Source of the DNA: Anticarsia gemmatalis | Taxonomy: Eukaryota; Arthropoda; Insecta; Lepidoptera; Erebidae | DNA: 64,000 bases | Assembly (NCBI RefSeq): GCF_050436995.1 | Contig: NC_134751.1 | Coordinates: forward strand, 992,001-1,056,000 | Direction of reading: 5' to 3' | Shown here: one piece after another, positions 38,501-51,400 of the stretch | Position numbering within the stretch: position 1 is the stretch's first letter | How the letters are laid out: every line of letters begins with the position of its first letter | Notes under the pieces: generated by a model | What the model was told of the DNA's origin: nothing | Databases searched by the model: none | What the model saw: the letters and a program-made list of their open reading frames with translations, nothing else | Made by a program: the position numbers and the translations under genes

Positions 38501-38853
38501 AGTAGTTAATCTGCGAGTCAACGTTGGCCATTCGCGTATATTTGTACTGAACCCTACGGAAACTTGGCTCACTTTGTTATGTAAGTACCTATATTTATTA
38601 AATAAAGAAGTTCATGTTTGCTTATTTTAAAAATTTCTTTGAATAAAAAGTGTAGTAATGAAGTAAACGGTACCTAATATCATTTACTTTTTCAGCGTCA
38701 CTCGGTGGAGTTTTCAACATGTTTTTAGGAGTTGGACTTTTCAGTGCTTTGGAATTCCTGTTTCTCGTTTTGGTCAAACTACCTATAGGAATTAAGAGAT
38801 CTTCAGAAATCGATCCTACCACTACTTATCATCCACCCGTTGTTCACTATTAA
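35554..38853 (+). CDS. Pickpocket-like DEG/ENaC sodium channel subunit
   Basis: Amiloride-type trimeric cation channel subunit of the plasma membrane; pickpocket proteins serve touch, salt, water or pheromone sensing. Nine exons: 35554-35651, 35998-36201, 36499-36768, 37046-37148, 37402-37572, 37811-37937, 38232-38337, 38474-38580, 38696-38853 (1344 nt, 447 aa). The N-terminus has the gating His-Gly pair (TTLHGFKYL); TM1 is Cys-rich (VGWLLCCCASACCAG). The ectodomain has paired cysteines including LPGYYYMAQLRFTAIPENP, CSDPLHF and CNCLPPCKK. The pre-TM2 stretch is TWLTLLSSLGGVFN, and TM2 has LGVGLFSALEF where the family usually has Gly-x-Ser. The acceptor of exon 36499 is weak, so that border is the least sure. 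Which pickpocket clade it belongs to cannot be said. Confidence 0.92.
35697..35968 (+). repeat. Diverged tandem duplication of about 135 bp in channel intron 1
   Basis: Unit 1 (about 35697-35831) and unit 2 (about 35840-35968) share, in order, CCCCAAAA-CTGAATCA or the like, ATTCGAAAGAAGAA or GTTTGAAAGAAGAAG, CCGATAC, CTACT-CCATACCCA and ATTCCATAA. Neither has an open frame. Unit 2 runs into the acceptor of exon 35998. Confidence 0.55.
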
Positions 38854-39219
38854 ATCATTTTGAAATGTTTGTAGTTTATTATTTTATTAACATAAAAAAA
38901 TACTTCTTTTATTTCAAAAGATATGTTCGCATATCGCAAAACTTTTTCAAGGACCTATTTATTTTCTTATTGCAACGGCTTTTCTTAAAATCAGAACTCA
39001 AATCCCCGTACCATAGGCCGTATATGTAGACTTTAATAGTCTGTAATGAACGGCAATTTAAAAATATTTTCCGGTAGTCTATGTCTGTTCTCAGCTGTCA
39101 AATTTGTCAATTTAATGACAACGTCAACCGCACGTGTTAAGGTTATGTTGTGCCTGCATTTCGTGCCTATTTACTTACATTTTTAATCATAATTAAACAA
39201 AATATAAGTAAAAGTAACA

Positions 39220-41093
39220 ATGTCATCTTGGAAGAAGGCCGCTAAGGCCAACCAGAAGACTCACAAGGAGAGACATCAGCCAGAATCACGGAAACACTTA
39301 GGTCTTCTCGAAAAGAAGAAAGATTACAAGAAACGCGCAGACGATTATCATGAGAAGGGTGAAACTTTGAAGTTATTGCGTAAAAGGACGCTGGACAAGA
39401 ATCCCGACGAGTTCTACTTTCATATGATCAATTCTAGAGTGAAAGATGGGGTTAGTATATTGTTGTTTGTGTATAGTTTAATAAGCATGAAACTTTGTAC
39501 CTCTAAACGATACGTTTGTTTTACGAACTTCTTTACATATTCTTGAGTTTATAAATCTGTATTAAAAAAAATATATACTTATAAATACTACCTTAAGTTT
39601 TTTATAAAAGAGCTTCATAACCACTGATTTCCAGCATTCATTCACTTTGTCGCTGGTACCATTTTTACGTTCTGCATTACTGATTTTCAACATATTCATT
39701 GTGCCCTTTTGAAAAAACAAGAACATGATTGCATTTGTTGTTTAATTAATATTTTAGGAACATCATGAACTTGAGAAAGAGGATGAGCACTCCACAGAAC
39801 AGGTGAAGCTGATGCAAACACAAGACATTAAGTACATCAACATGAAGAGAACTATTGAGAGTCGGAGGATCAACAGATTGCAAGTATGTATCTGATAATT
39901 TAAATATATTATTGGTTCTAGTGCCCTCTCACCCACTTGGTGTATCTCAAGTTTGTTAGGAGATACCATATGGCCTGAGGCAGTTTTGCATCATCAGGTT
40001 ATTCTTGAATTTAGTTAATTAACTACAATAATCTTCTTACCTGATGAAAAACTGATATATCTTTAAAGATAAAAGAATTTGAAAGTCTGTTTGTGACTTA
40101 TTTCATTCAAAACCATTTACAGTGTGAAATAAAGAATAAGAATGTAGGTACTTCATATATCTTGCCTTATTTTCTGTCACTGAATATAAATTATATTGTA
40201 AAACCATTTGTTTAATAGAATAATTGTAACTTTTTTATTATGGTTTTTCAGGCTCAACTCCACATGACAGATGTAGCTGACGCAACTCCCAACACACACA
40301 CATTCTTCATAGATGAGGGAGAGGAGAAAGACTTTGACCTTGCCAAGAGACTGGACACACACCCTGCCCTACTTGGCAGGAAGTCTAATAGGCCTAGGAT
40401 GGCTGATCTTGATAAAATTAACTTACCAGAGCTGAATGAAGAGGTAAGTTGGGGTATTATAATGTTTTTATTCTAGAGCAATGCCACTTGTTTAATGATC
40501 TCTTTCAATTTAAATTTCTTTTCATGATTCACTTTGTTTTTGTTGTCATATTTAGAATGAAAACTATTTTGTGACTCTGACTGTGTGGAATGTTATATTC
40601 AGACTTAGAAGTAATTCTTTTTATTAAGGAAACTTAATAAACTGCATGACAGAACTTGTCACTACTTAACTTTTACTACATCTTTAGATTGCAATTAATA
40701 ATAAATTATGGAGCTGCCAAGATTACATACAACTTAATCAACAGATTTTTGTATTTTATCCACCCTGTCTTTTCTTGCATTACCTTACCCATAGCAAGTA
40801 TGTCAGTTCTCCAAATCAGTACAAGTTACCTTACCTCTCCATTCATTTACCAACAAATACATTCAACAACTATCTTCTTTCAGACACTAGAATCAATGAA
40901 AAAGAAGAAAGCTAAGGTCTACAAAGAGCTATCAAAGAGGATAGAAAGAGAGAAAGAACTAACGGTAGTGCAACAGAAGATGGAGCTAAAGCGTCATCTA
41001 CAAGATGCTAAGATATTGAAACCGAAACGGGTTACACCGGGGAGTAAGAGTGCAGCACCGGTTTATAAGTTCCAGTATATTAGGAAGAAATAA
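39220..41093 (+). CDS. UTP11: UTP11, U3 snoRNA-associated small-subunit processome protein
   Basis: Nucleolar protein needed for 18S rRNA maturation within the small-subunit processome. Four exons: 39220-39450, 39758-39883, 40252-40443, 40884-41093 (759 nt, 252 aa; human about 253). Family signatures are all present: SSWKKAAKANQKTHKERHQP at the start, RKHLGLLEKKKDYKKRADDY, LDKNPDEFYFHM, DIKYINMKRTIE, FFIDEG, and a basic tail ending YKFQYIRKK. Very rich in Lys and Arg, as usual. The ATG follows AAAGTAACA, and AATAAA at 41105-41110 sits just after the stop codon. It is only 367 bp from the stop codon of the channel gene on the same strand, so its promoter must be compact. Very secure. Confidence 0.96.
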
Positions 41094-41675
41094 TAATGTA
41101 AGGAAATAAACGTCACTATAACTTAGAATTTGGTTGTTATTTTAGTCTGTACTGTGGTTTTGAATGTAAAGGTATTTTTTGTAAAACTGGTAAACCTATT
41201 TAGTTGGTGTTTGGTAGTAGATAAAAAAAGAGGCAAGGAGGAGAAATAGTAAAGCAAACATTGTAGAAGTTTTTGTAGTATCATCTGTACAGCAAGGGAT
41301 TACTGAGCAGTTTACAAAAATATTTTATTACTTTTTTAGTAAATTTTCATCACTGCCTAAAGTTCCCTATTTATTGATTTGGTGAGATTTAGGAAATAGT
41401 TGAGTACTGTAAATGATTTTAATTGCAGCATTTGTCAAACATTGGATCCAAATAGACTTTATGCTTAAGGCCAGGAAAACAAAAAAAAAATACAATTAAT
41501 TATTTCACATATTTTTTATTTCATAATAAATAACATTTTGTTCTTTCCTTACATATACAGAGATGCACTCAAGTTACACAGCGACAATGATATTAAATAT
41601 AAATTCAAAAGAAATGAATCGAGTAATATCATTAGAATATATTTTAACCAAACTGTCAAAATATAAGAAAAGTTC

Positions 41676-41816
41676 CACTTGCTGAATTTCTAGTAACATT
41701 TTTATAATTTTTACTTATAAATAATATATTTTTAGTCTTATAAAAGGTAATTAAATCTAAAGTATTAATTTAAATGCGTGTCAGGTTTTTTTAAATTACT
41801 AGAAATTCAGCAAGTG
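41676..41816. mobile_element. 141-bp MITE with perfect 21-bp terminal inverted repeats
   Basis: The left end 41676-41696 starts CACTTGCTGAATTTCTAGTA, and the right end 41796-41816 is its exact reverse complement. The inside is AT-rich and noncoding. The superfamily is not clear. Confidence 0.7.
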
Positions 41817-41935
41817 ATAATATTTTTCTATCAAAGTATCAAACTCTGATAAGTAATTTTCAATATGATACTTAGTCTAAAATGTTTAAATAATAGAAAG
41901 AATATTATAAGTATGAATTCAACTTATTACTTTCC

Positions 41936-42012
41936 TGCTGGGTACCTGTTTCCCCCTTAGCACCAGGCTTTAGGGTTAGGCTTTGAGGTCACCACATTGA
42001 CCATATGTGGGC
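41936..42012 (+). repeat. Degenerate copy of the CCCACTGCTGGGCAAGGGTC repeat family
   Basis: Carries TTAGGGTTAGGCTTTGAGGTCACCAC and GACCATATGTGGGCTGGGGACC-like text related to 45795-45900 (short parts compared only). Old and diverged. Confidence 0.35.
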
Positions 42013-42077
42013 TGGGGACCAAAGTATAGTTAAATATGAATCTACCAGAAAGAAATGCTGACTGAATGAGCACGATT

Positions 42078-42210
42078 CTCTACAATTGAAACCATCAAGC
42101 TTCGAGAGTTTGACTTCTAAAATGTACTGCAAAAATAGTTTCTACGACGTCCGCTAGAGGCGCTGATCAGATTGTTATGCAACATTTTATAGTGGAAGAG
42201 AATCGCGATA
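42078..42210. mobile_element. MITE family A, copy 2 (internally shortened)
   Basis: Shares GAGGCGCTGATCAGATTG and AAAATGTACTGC with the copies at 27054 and 50868. It lacks most of the GGTTGTCGGTAGTC end. Confidence 0.55.
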
Positions 42211-42405
42211 AAACTGCCAAGAAGCACGTATTATCGTCGCAAATCTGTCATTTGTAGAAGGTACATCACAATACTCTTACTTACATATAAAAGTCACAAG
42301 TCACGGTAACATTGAGTGCATCTCTCACAAATTGTACGTTTAACCTAAGGCGGTAACATTCGGTAACCTAACAAAGTCTTTGGTTCATTAACCTACATCA
42401 CAGTA

Positions 42406-45400
42406 TCACCACAGCACGCACTTGTGTTCAGGGTTCATGGGCGAACCCGTGGGGCATTGCCAAGCTTCTGCAAACTCCTTACTGTTGCTTAGTGTCCCTA
42501 TTACACGGATCTTGTTGGGACTGTGCACGCCTTCCACCATTTTGGATTTTAGCGCGCCTACCGTTGAGTTTCCGCACCAGATCTGTGGATAGAAAATAAC
42601 ATTCTAGTTTAAGAAAAGATTTACATTAGTGTAGTTTTGATCCCTCGTACAAGTAGCACAAACTAGGCAGCTTCCGTGACTAGTTAGCTTTTAATGTAGA
42701 AAAACGTTATTCGATTTAAATGTCCGAAATTTCTTCTTACAGTTTTGCCACTCTTCTTTTTTTCAATTATTTTTGTGTTCAATTTTCTGCCCCTTTCAGA
42801 TTCTGTCTACCACTGTCTGTTTTACTGATTCTGCCTCAAAATGCAGTCGAAATAATTACACCCATTTTGTCATTTATTTCGATATTCTAATTTACGTAAT
42901 AAGAGCGCTTAGGTGCTGTAGATATATTATGTATTTACCTGTGCAAATCCTAAAAAGAACAGCTGATCAGGTTTATAATCAGGTAGTCCAGGGAGCGCAT
43001 CTCGTCGCGCGAGGGGCACTCGTTTGGAGAACAGTGAGTACGCGTTGAGCGCCGCGCGCAGACCGCCGTTGTCTGCGATATTCTCGCCTTGAGTGTTAAA
43101 CCCGTGGACCTGGGAAACAGATTGTTGAGACTTTAGAATAAGTAAATAAGATGATGTATAAGCGTATGGTTGTGGTTCTTATGACAGCCTTCGAATGTTT
43201 TCCTTTTGCAATATACCTAAGTGTTTTGTCGTTTTCTGCCAATCCTTGATTTACTACTCTACCGATAAGTTTAGCAACGGAAAGTACTTTAGATAGGAGT
43301 TTTCATTTACAGTGCAAAAAGACCGGTTTCATGCATCATCATGCCATTCTCGTGTTCATTGATATCATAAACATTTGACACACAATTTGATTAAGCCTTA
43401 TATTCCGTCCCATTTGTTCTCCCGTTTCAATGTATACTCACAGTATAATTCGGCAGCTGCGGCATATGATACTTGCTGTACTGGTCGATGATGCATTGCA
43501 CCTTCGAGTGATAGTGTTCCAGCGTCGCGGCTGACCACCACTGCTTCAGATTACCTTCCTCGTCGTAACGACGACCTGGGAATACGAGCAAAAATGAGAG
43601 GCTGTTTAAGTTCTGTTTAGTTTTTTGAAAAGTCTTTCGTTTTAACATCTTTTGTTCAGGTAATTTCCATTAAACTATTCCGTTCCTTCGTTCAGTTCCT
43701 TAAATGAAGAAGAGTAAAGGTTACAAATGCTTATAAGCTTATATGATAAGAGTAAAATAACCTGGCATTCTTAGATTATTGAGAAATAATAATAAATTTA
43801 AAGTTACCTTGATCGTCAAATCCATGCGTAACTTCATGTCCCATTATGGCACCGATAGATCCGTAATTGATTGCTCTGAAATATACTCCATGTTATACGA
43901 AGAAATAATATGATTTTACCAGCATCTCTCCTTTATCTAAGTAGTTACTTACCAAAGACATTTGACACAATATGGTTGAAAAAATACACTTTAGGAAAAC
44001 TTATTCTTTCTTTTAACTCTATCATCTTTTATTACGCTTGTTAGCCGTACTTTATGGTATTCTAAAAGCTGCTTCTCTCGCAGTCTCTGGTCGCGGTGTC
44101 ATGTCTTTGTCTCCTGTCTCTGTCGTGGCGCGGACCGCCGGGGTAAAACTTGTAAAGTCGACTAGTCTAAGTTAAGTAGGTACCCATTGTCGTGTTAAAC
44201 TTACTCAATTCCATTGCCATAGAACGGCGGCTGCAGTATACCAGCAGGGAAAGTGACAGAGTTCAGTGTCGCTGAATAGAACGCGTTCACTGTCGTTGCT
44301 GTGGCTACCCATCTGGAATTCAAACGTAATGTTGAACTCGGTATCTTATGAAAGTTATATTTTTGACCTTAGAAGACAGAAAAAAGCTCTCTTTCCGTCT
44401 TCTTCTTTTGTTAATAGATTGTTTCTCGTTTACTAATAAATTAAGTTTAGTTAACAAAAACGCCTGCTTTGATAATTTTTATAGAAATTCTTAAGACTGT
44501 CTTAAAAACGTTCGTGACTTACCTGTTCCTGTCTGGTTTTTCTCTGAGTGACTCCAAAGACTTCTTGACGGCAGACCACGTCAGTTTCAGATACGTTTCA
44601 AACAAGTTGCCTTCTACCACTTCAGCCTGCAATAAAAATAACAAAAAATAAGAATAAAAGACAGATTAGGTAAAACAGCCAAACAGGCTTGACTGTACAT
44701 GACTGTCACTACTGAGGCAATCGTAAAATTTATTAAAATTGAGAGTATTGGACCATTTTTTGCAAACTATGGGATTTCTTCTTTACAGGTATCGCTTCTC
44801 TAGATTAATCTCGATACTAGGGCGCAAAGCTTAAGACAACAGCAATATGTCAATACATACGTGTTTATAATGTTTATCAAGTTGTTCATGCGTGAGGAGC
44901 CAGGCGGGGAAGCCGACAAAGTTGCGGATGGCCTTTAATTTGTTGAGGGTCTTCAGCCTCGTGGTGGAGTCCATCCAGTCCAGCTCCTGAACTGCATCCG
45001 CGAACGCTGAGCGGACGTCCTCGATCATTTCTATTGCCTGGAATTTAATGAACAGTTAGCGGGTTTTGGTTGTTCTACTATTGAGTAAGGATTTCTTCAA
45101 AATCAATTACTCTTTTACTTTTACTTGGAATTTTCAGAGAAATAATTCTTGCGACAACCTACCTATGTGTGTGCAAGTGCATATGTCTGTAGGATACGTA
45201 GATACGTAGACTAGCGGATGCAAAAACAATTCGCTCAACAGAAAACTTGTAGTAATTCTACTCTTTCTTTGTTCATGTTGGTGTTATTCTCGTAATTTTT
45301 TGGATGAATCTTTCATACAAGCAATAGTTTTTAAGGTCATTCAAACTAAGGTAGGGAATAATCTCACACCTATCGTCAAAAAAGCAACATACCTTCTGCC

Positions 45401-48400
45401 GTGACGTCTGATCAAAATGCCTCTTAACATACAGATAACTGAGGGCCACTCCGAAGTTAGAGTTAACATTAGCAGTACAGCTCTTCCAGCGAGGAGTCCT
45501 CTGTTGTAGACCGAACACGGCGCGAGAGAACTCGAAGCCGAGCTCACGGAACGCGCTCAACGTCATCGGAGCCATTGTGGAGAATACACTCCACCATAGG
45601 AAACGTTCTGGGGATATAAAATTAAAATTAAAAAAATAACCAATAATAATGTTCTAGCCGATATCAGGCTATGGCGGTCAGTTTAATTGAAACTGGCCAG
45701 CGCGCAGCGGTCCAATTTTGTTTATAGTGTCCAAGTGTGTGCACAAAACAGGTACACTCTCATAGCCCGGCGGGACGGATAACCGATTTTTAACTCATTA
45801 ATGTCCCACTGCTGGGCAAGGGTCTCCTCCTGTAATGAGGGAGGGGTTAAGCCTTGAGTTCACCACGCTGGCCAAGTGCGGGTCGGGTTAGGGTTCCCCG
45901 TTAAATTTTATAAGTAAGTACTTTATAAGTACTTGCTTACTCTTGCTTAGCAGTTCTTGATATTTGATAGAATTCGGTCCGGATGTTTAGATGGTATTTA
46001 TTTACGCAGTTATTAGCTGGAGATCGATCTTGATGGTTTAGTAGGGTGAATATGTTTTAAGTTAGTAGTTTAGTTGTTTTACTACTGTACGATTATAAAG
46101 TTGGTTGTTATCTGTATTCCTGTTTGTGTGTATAAAACGGTTCGTTAATTCTTATTGCAGAATATCTATTTGTATAAAAGACACTAACTAAAGCAAAGCT
46201 AATTCATTACTCAACGCCTAACCCCTTCCTCGTTTGGGAGGAGACCCTTGCCCAGCAGTGGGACAGTAATGGGTTAAAAAAAATCATTGCTAAACGGTAA
46301 TATAATACGTACCAATAATCACAGGTTTAGTTTCTGACAGGAGTACAGATAGTTTCTGCAAGTAAGGTAAGTCCATGACGATCACTCGGTCGGTGTGTGG
46401 ATGTAGTGTCACACTCGTGTTCGCGAACACCAGCTCTAAGTAGCGATTCCAGTCATGCTGTAAATGGAAGGATACATGAGTTATTACACTTACTACATTC
46501 AAAGTCAAAGTTAAATTATGCTTTATTTTATAAACTTTTTCCATGTATTTGAAGTCGTTATTGTAGAACTAAGCAGTCGTAAGAAACTAGTACTTAGAAG
46601 GTTAAGGGTCTTTAGTGAATATGAATGGTAACTACTACATGACTTGCTAAAGCATTATGCTTTCAGACTTTCTTGTTTTTGAATTCATACAAGTATTGTG
46701 TTAGCTTACTGTCCCCATTCTATTATTACCCAAGCTTAAAGAAATTCAAATATCTAGTAGATATATTTCGATATTTTTTGTATTTACCTCTTTCCACTGT
46801 GCGGGTCCGCCGGTAGATCCCTGTATGAGCTGCTGGACGCTGACTTCGTGGAACAAGTGCGTGCCGCTGCGACGAACTTCCACTGGAGTCATTATCTGTA
46901 ACCAAGTAAGTGTTTCAAACATTTGTGGAACGGAGCTACCTAATGTTGATATCCTTAAAACAACGCATCATAATACGCGAAAAGAAGCGTAACTTGTGTC
47001 TACGAAAGAAGGCTTTAGTGAAGCCGAGTTTTAAATATTGCCTAATATTTTCTATGTTTATTTATGTACACTCACATTGCTTTTTTCTTAAATAACTAAC
47101 TCACTTTCCTTCTTCTTTAAAAAACTCTGCATTACCCCTAGGTAGACAAAAAATGACCGCGGTATTAAGTCCTCGTTTATACAACTTTGTTTTATAGTTT
47201 TATTACTTAAAACAGCATTTCTTGTCTCGTTTATAACCAAACTATCGTACAGCTAGCTTTTCTATCTAATTTACATCATCATTCGATTTTCTCCAAGGAA
47301 AGAAACAAACTACGATCAATCTTTATTTTACCTTGGCCAACTTCTTGCTGAAGTCAATAATATCGTCAGCGAACTGTCCTGCATCGGTCGTGGAGTCAGC
47401 AATAGTCATCATAGACTTGATGTACTTGTGGTACTGCTCCAGCTCGTGAGAGAACTGCTCCGGCTGCAGTAAGTAGCGCTCGCTGAAGCCTGGGGGTACT
47501 TGCTCGATCTGGAAGACAGACATTTGCCATTAACACAGGTTTAATAGTATAGTAGACTTGTTTAGATTCAGGATTCATCTTGTCGTTCGTACTTATATGA
47601 CATTATGTCGTTGAGCATTCAGTTGGTGGAGTATTTGTAGGTACCTTGAAGAGATTATAGCAACTGTGTCTTCGGAATCCAAGACTCTTCAAGATCAAAA
47701 GTACTAGGTAGACAATAATAAAGTTATATTAACAACCTTATTTCTTTCTATTGAATGTCTTATACGCTATCAGGTTTGTACTCTTTTTCTCTATTTACAT
47801 ATTCTTCAAAGGACAATAATATAAAGTCACTCACCACAACTCGATTTCTGCTAGTATTCCTAACATCCTCAGCGACTTGCACGCTGAGTAGTACGTTCAG
47901 AGCCAGGACTCTTCTGCCGCGGCCTGCGACCTCCACCCATGAGAAGTTGGTAGACGCTTCAACAGGCGGGTTGGCGGGCAGGCCTAGACTTTCTAGAACG
48001 TTCTGGATTGGCTTGATGCCTTCCACTTCCAGTTTATCTGTAGAAACAAATAAGTTGCATATTTTAGGTTCTTCAGCTTATGTTATTCAGAAAAACATAG
48101 TTATTTTGCAAGGGTTAAAATGGCAATTCAAAGTCTATTTTATGTATCTTTAAAATACTAAGTTTAAAAAACAGAACAAAAGTCTATATTTTGAGTGTCG
48201 GAGGGCTAGATTCCAACAACACAAATTGTTTTCGGGCGTAACATAGCCAAGATCTACCGATTCAGTCGTATTAGGTACCTATATCTTAATAAAAGTAAAA
48301 ACGTCAAATTGATTGATTCAAGTAGATCAAGGTTTAATGCAATCAAATTAAATTAGGCACTTGTTTTATAACAGTTTTTTATAGTTGGTTTCATTTTATA

Positions 48401-51400
48401 TTACACAAAGTAACCGTTGTTTACTAAGGAATATAGTTCTTAGGAAACCCAGAATGATAGTAATATACTCACAGCATTACGAATAAACATCGTGTAAGCT
48501 CTAATTAGTATTTCAGTGTTTTGTCTTATTCACTCATATGCGAGTACAGTCTCAAAATTGATTGAAAGTGCAAATGTAAGACTAGGACTATGCGAATGGC
48601 AAATGTTTGATGAATATTTTTTATGATTTTATTCTCTAGAGTCACTCTTCTAAGGTCTTTTAAGAAAGTTTTTATAAACTACAAGAGCATACAAGTCATC
48701 TGCTTACTATCAGAAACAAAAAAAAAATAACAAAACCACTTAGTTCAAAAGGTTACTCACCAGTATTAACACAGGTCCTATACAGGGACTTAGCCTTCCT
48801 CACACTCTGCGGCAGACCGTCATCATCTTTAGCCTCCAGCAGTTCTCTGAGGTCACTGACGAGCTGCTCCCGGAGCCTCGCCAGCTGGTCCCAGGAGGTG
48901 GCCCAGTCAGGTACAGGGTTACGTTTGATCCAGCCACCGCAGGCGAACTCGTAGAAGTCGGTGCAAGGGTCCACGTCCTTGTTTAGAGCTTGAAGGATTC
49001 TTGAGGCTGGGGACAATGGTTCATTTTAAAGATTTTTTCATACCATGTCATTAGAATCAGATAATAGTTACTTTGTATGATATAAATTAAACTCTAGGAA
49101 CAACGCAAAAGAATAGAGGTGTGTAAAGTACACTTCAGTTTTGCAGTTCATATTACAGATTCCACGTAAGGACTATGTCATTATTTATTTAGATTTTCTT
49201 AATATAATCTCGAAAAAGGCATTTTGCCTGACCTAGGAACCGAACCTGAGATCCTCGTGATCGGTAGTTGAATGCACTAATTTGAATTAATACTCTTTGT
49301 TTAAAAAATTAAAAATAAGTTAAACGACACTTCTGACTCGAATACTTCTTACATCTAATAATTAATGACGATATGAATAAGAACTGAATGATAAAGTTAT
49401 CCCCGTCTTTAAAAACACTTTATCACAGTAATATAGTCGTTAAACCAAGCTTGTCCTGATTGATCTATTAGTAAGGTACTGTTCATATATTATAATTATA
49501 TCCTCTATATTTCACTATATAAAGCAGGAAGCGAAGTATAGCTTTCACTCTGAATGCATAATTTATTAAACGCTTAACAAATAACGAGTTTATAAGCCTA
49601 TAATATTAACGGCTATCGATCTACGATTACTGGTACTTTCTCAATTAACTTATAAACGGAAACTGGAGGTATTGAGTAAGTAATTTTACTCCCAAATTGT
49701 AGGTAGGTACAATACAAAAAAAAAAAAGATATACTAAAACGCCTAAAACATAAAATGAAATCAGTATTATTATGATTTTATTGTAGGTTTTATCTACCTA
49801 GTGATCCTTACCTAAGGTTATTCTTAAATTCGGAGTTAGTTCATTTGCAGCCATACTTTAGCTTCAATTATATTATTATTAGAAAACCTAAAGAAAACGT
49901 GAATAACGATTAAATTACAAAGTTAATTAAATATTTTGTAGTTATAAACAATTATATCTATCCCATTTATAGAAACATAAAAAAAACTCATGTATCAAAA
50001 CATCGTACTTAGTATCATCCTTTTGACCTTAACTAAGTCTTAGAGCATTGTTATACAAGAGGTCATTGAAAGCAAAGCTATTAATTGTTTTTAATCAATT
50101 TACCTATGTATTTTTTATTTAGTTTTCCTTAACCTTCATTAAAATAAAATAACATAACTCATAAATAAAAACTTAAAGAGCGATATAATTGCTCAATTAA
50201 ATAAAAACTATCATCTAATATGCCACGAGTCACCCGACTGCGCAAAAAAGTGTAATGTATTCAAAAGTTAATGCCGTGTGAGTCAAAACATCTGATGCAA
50301 TGAGACGTAGTTAGGCCTTATTATATGGGTCACACGTGGAATAATAATTTTCTTATGTAATACTTATTACTTAATAAATAAATATTTATTATTTACTATA
50401 AGAAGCGTAAACAGATTGAAATTGTCAACATGTTTGAAAAACATCCTGTATAGTGATTAATTAATTAATTACCTGTGTAGAAAAATACACGTCTATTTTA
50501 TGCTTTTAATAAAATTGCTTGACACTTTTCGCTAATTTACAGTCCAAGCTGCTTTGACCTATAAAGTGCAGTTGACTACAAAAGTTTTTTAACAACTTTA
50601 TATTTTCAAAACTTCTTTATTTCAAAGTTTTAATAAGTACCTTAACAAAATCGAGTAGAATTATTAGTTGTATTGAAACAGTTAAATCAGTGTCAAATGA
50701 AGCTTCAATCACATTATTTTACGCATGAACTAAATACTCAGTTAGTTTTAACCGGTAAAAGGTGCACCACCTTACAAAAAAAGTCGTGCAAAAAACGCCT
50801 AATAAAATCAGCATAGCAATAAGTTTGTAACCATCATTGACACATATCAAGTAATATCAACATATCTGTACCTCGATTCTCTACCATTATCGACTACCGA
50901 CAACCGGCTAGCTATCGAAATTTTGACATTTAGAATGTACTGCCAAAATGTTTCCTATGACACCCGTCAGAGGCGCTGATCAGATTTTCATACAAATTTT
51001 CTCGATGACAGTTCGGTTGTCGGTAGTCGATAGTAGTAGAGAATCGAGGCACTGCACATAAATCACGCGTATCGCTTCTTAATTACAAACGCCATCGCAA
51101 TACCATAGCATTCTATAGAGATTCCATCACGTACTTACTGTGTTATGTTAAACATATAATAGTATACAATTACATCATTATATTTATTTACGTCTGAGTA
51201 GTTTAAACTAAATACTATTGATTCGATTAAAGGTTGCTTTCAACTTAGTCGTACACGTGTGCGTAATTTTTATGTATTTATTTTGGTTTTTAATCATAAA
51301 CTTCTTTTCAGTATTATTAAGTTACTGTATAAAGTTATTGCTGACTAATAGCGGCCCGGCTACGCTAAGATTTGGCTGATTTGCATATACGAGTACGGAA

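Larger units (their letters stand above)
41111..42405. other. Gap between convergent UTP11 and the M13 peptidase
   Basis: No gene. Holds the 3'UTR of the peptidase at its right end, a MITE with perfect 21-bp ends (41676-41816), a repeat fragment (41936-42012), and a MITE family A copy (42078-42210). Confidence 0.55.
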
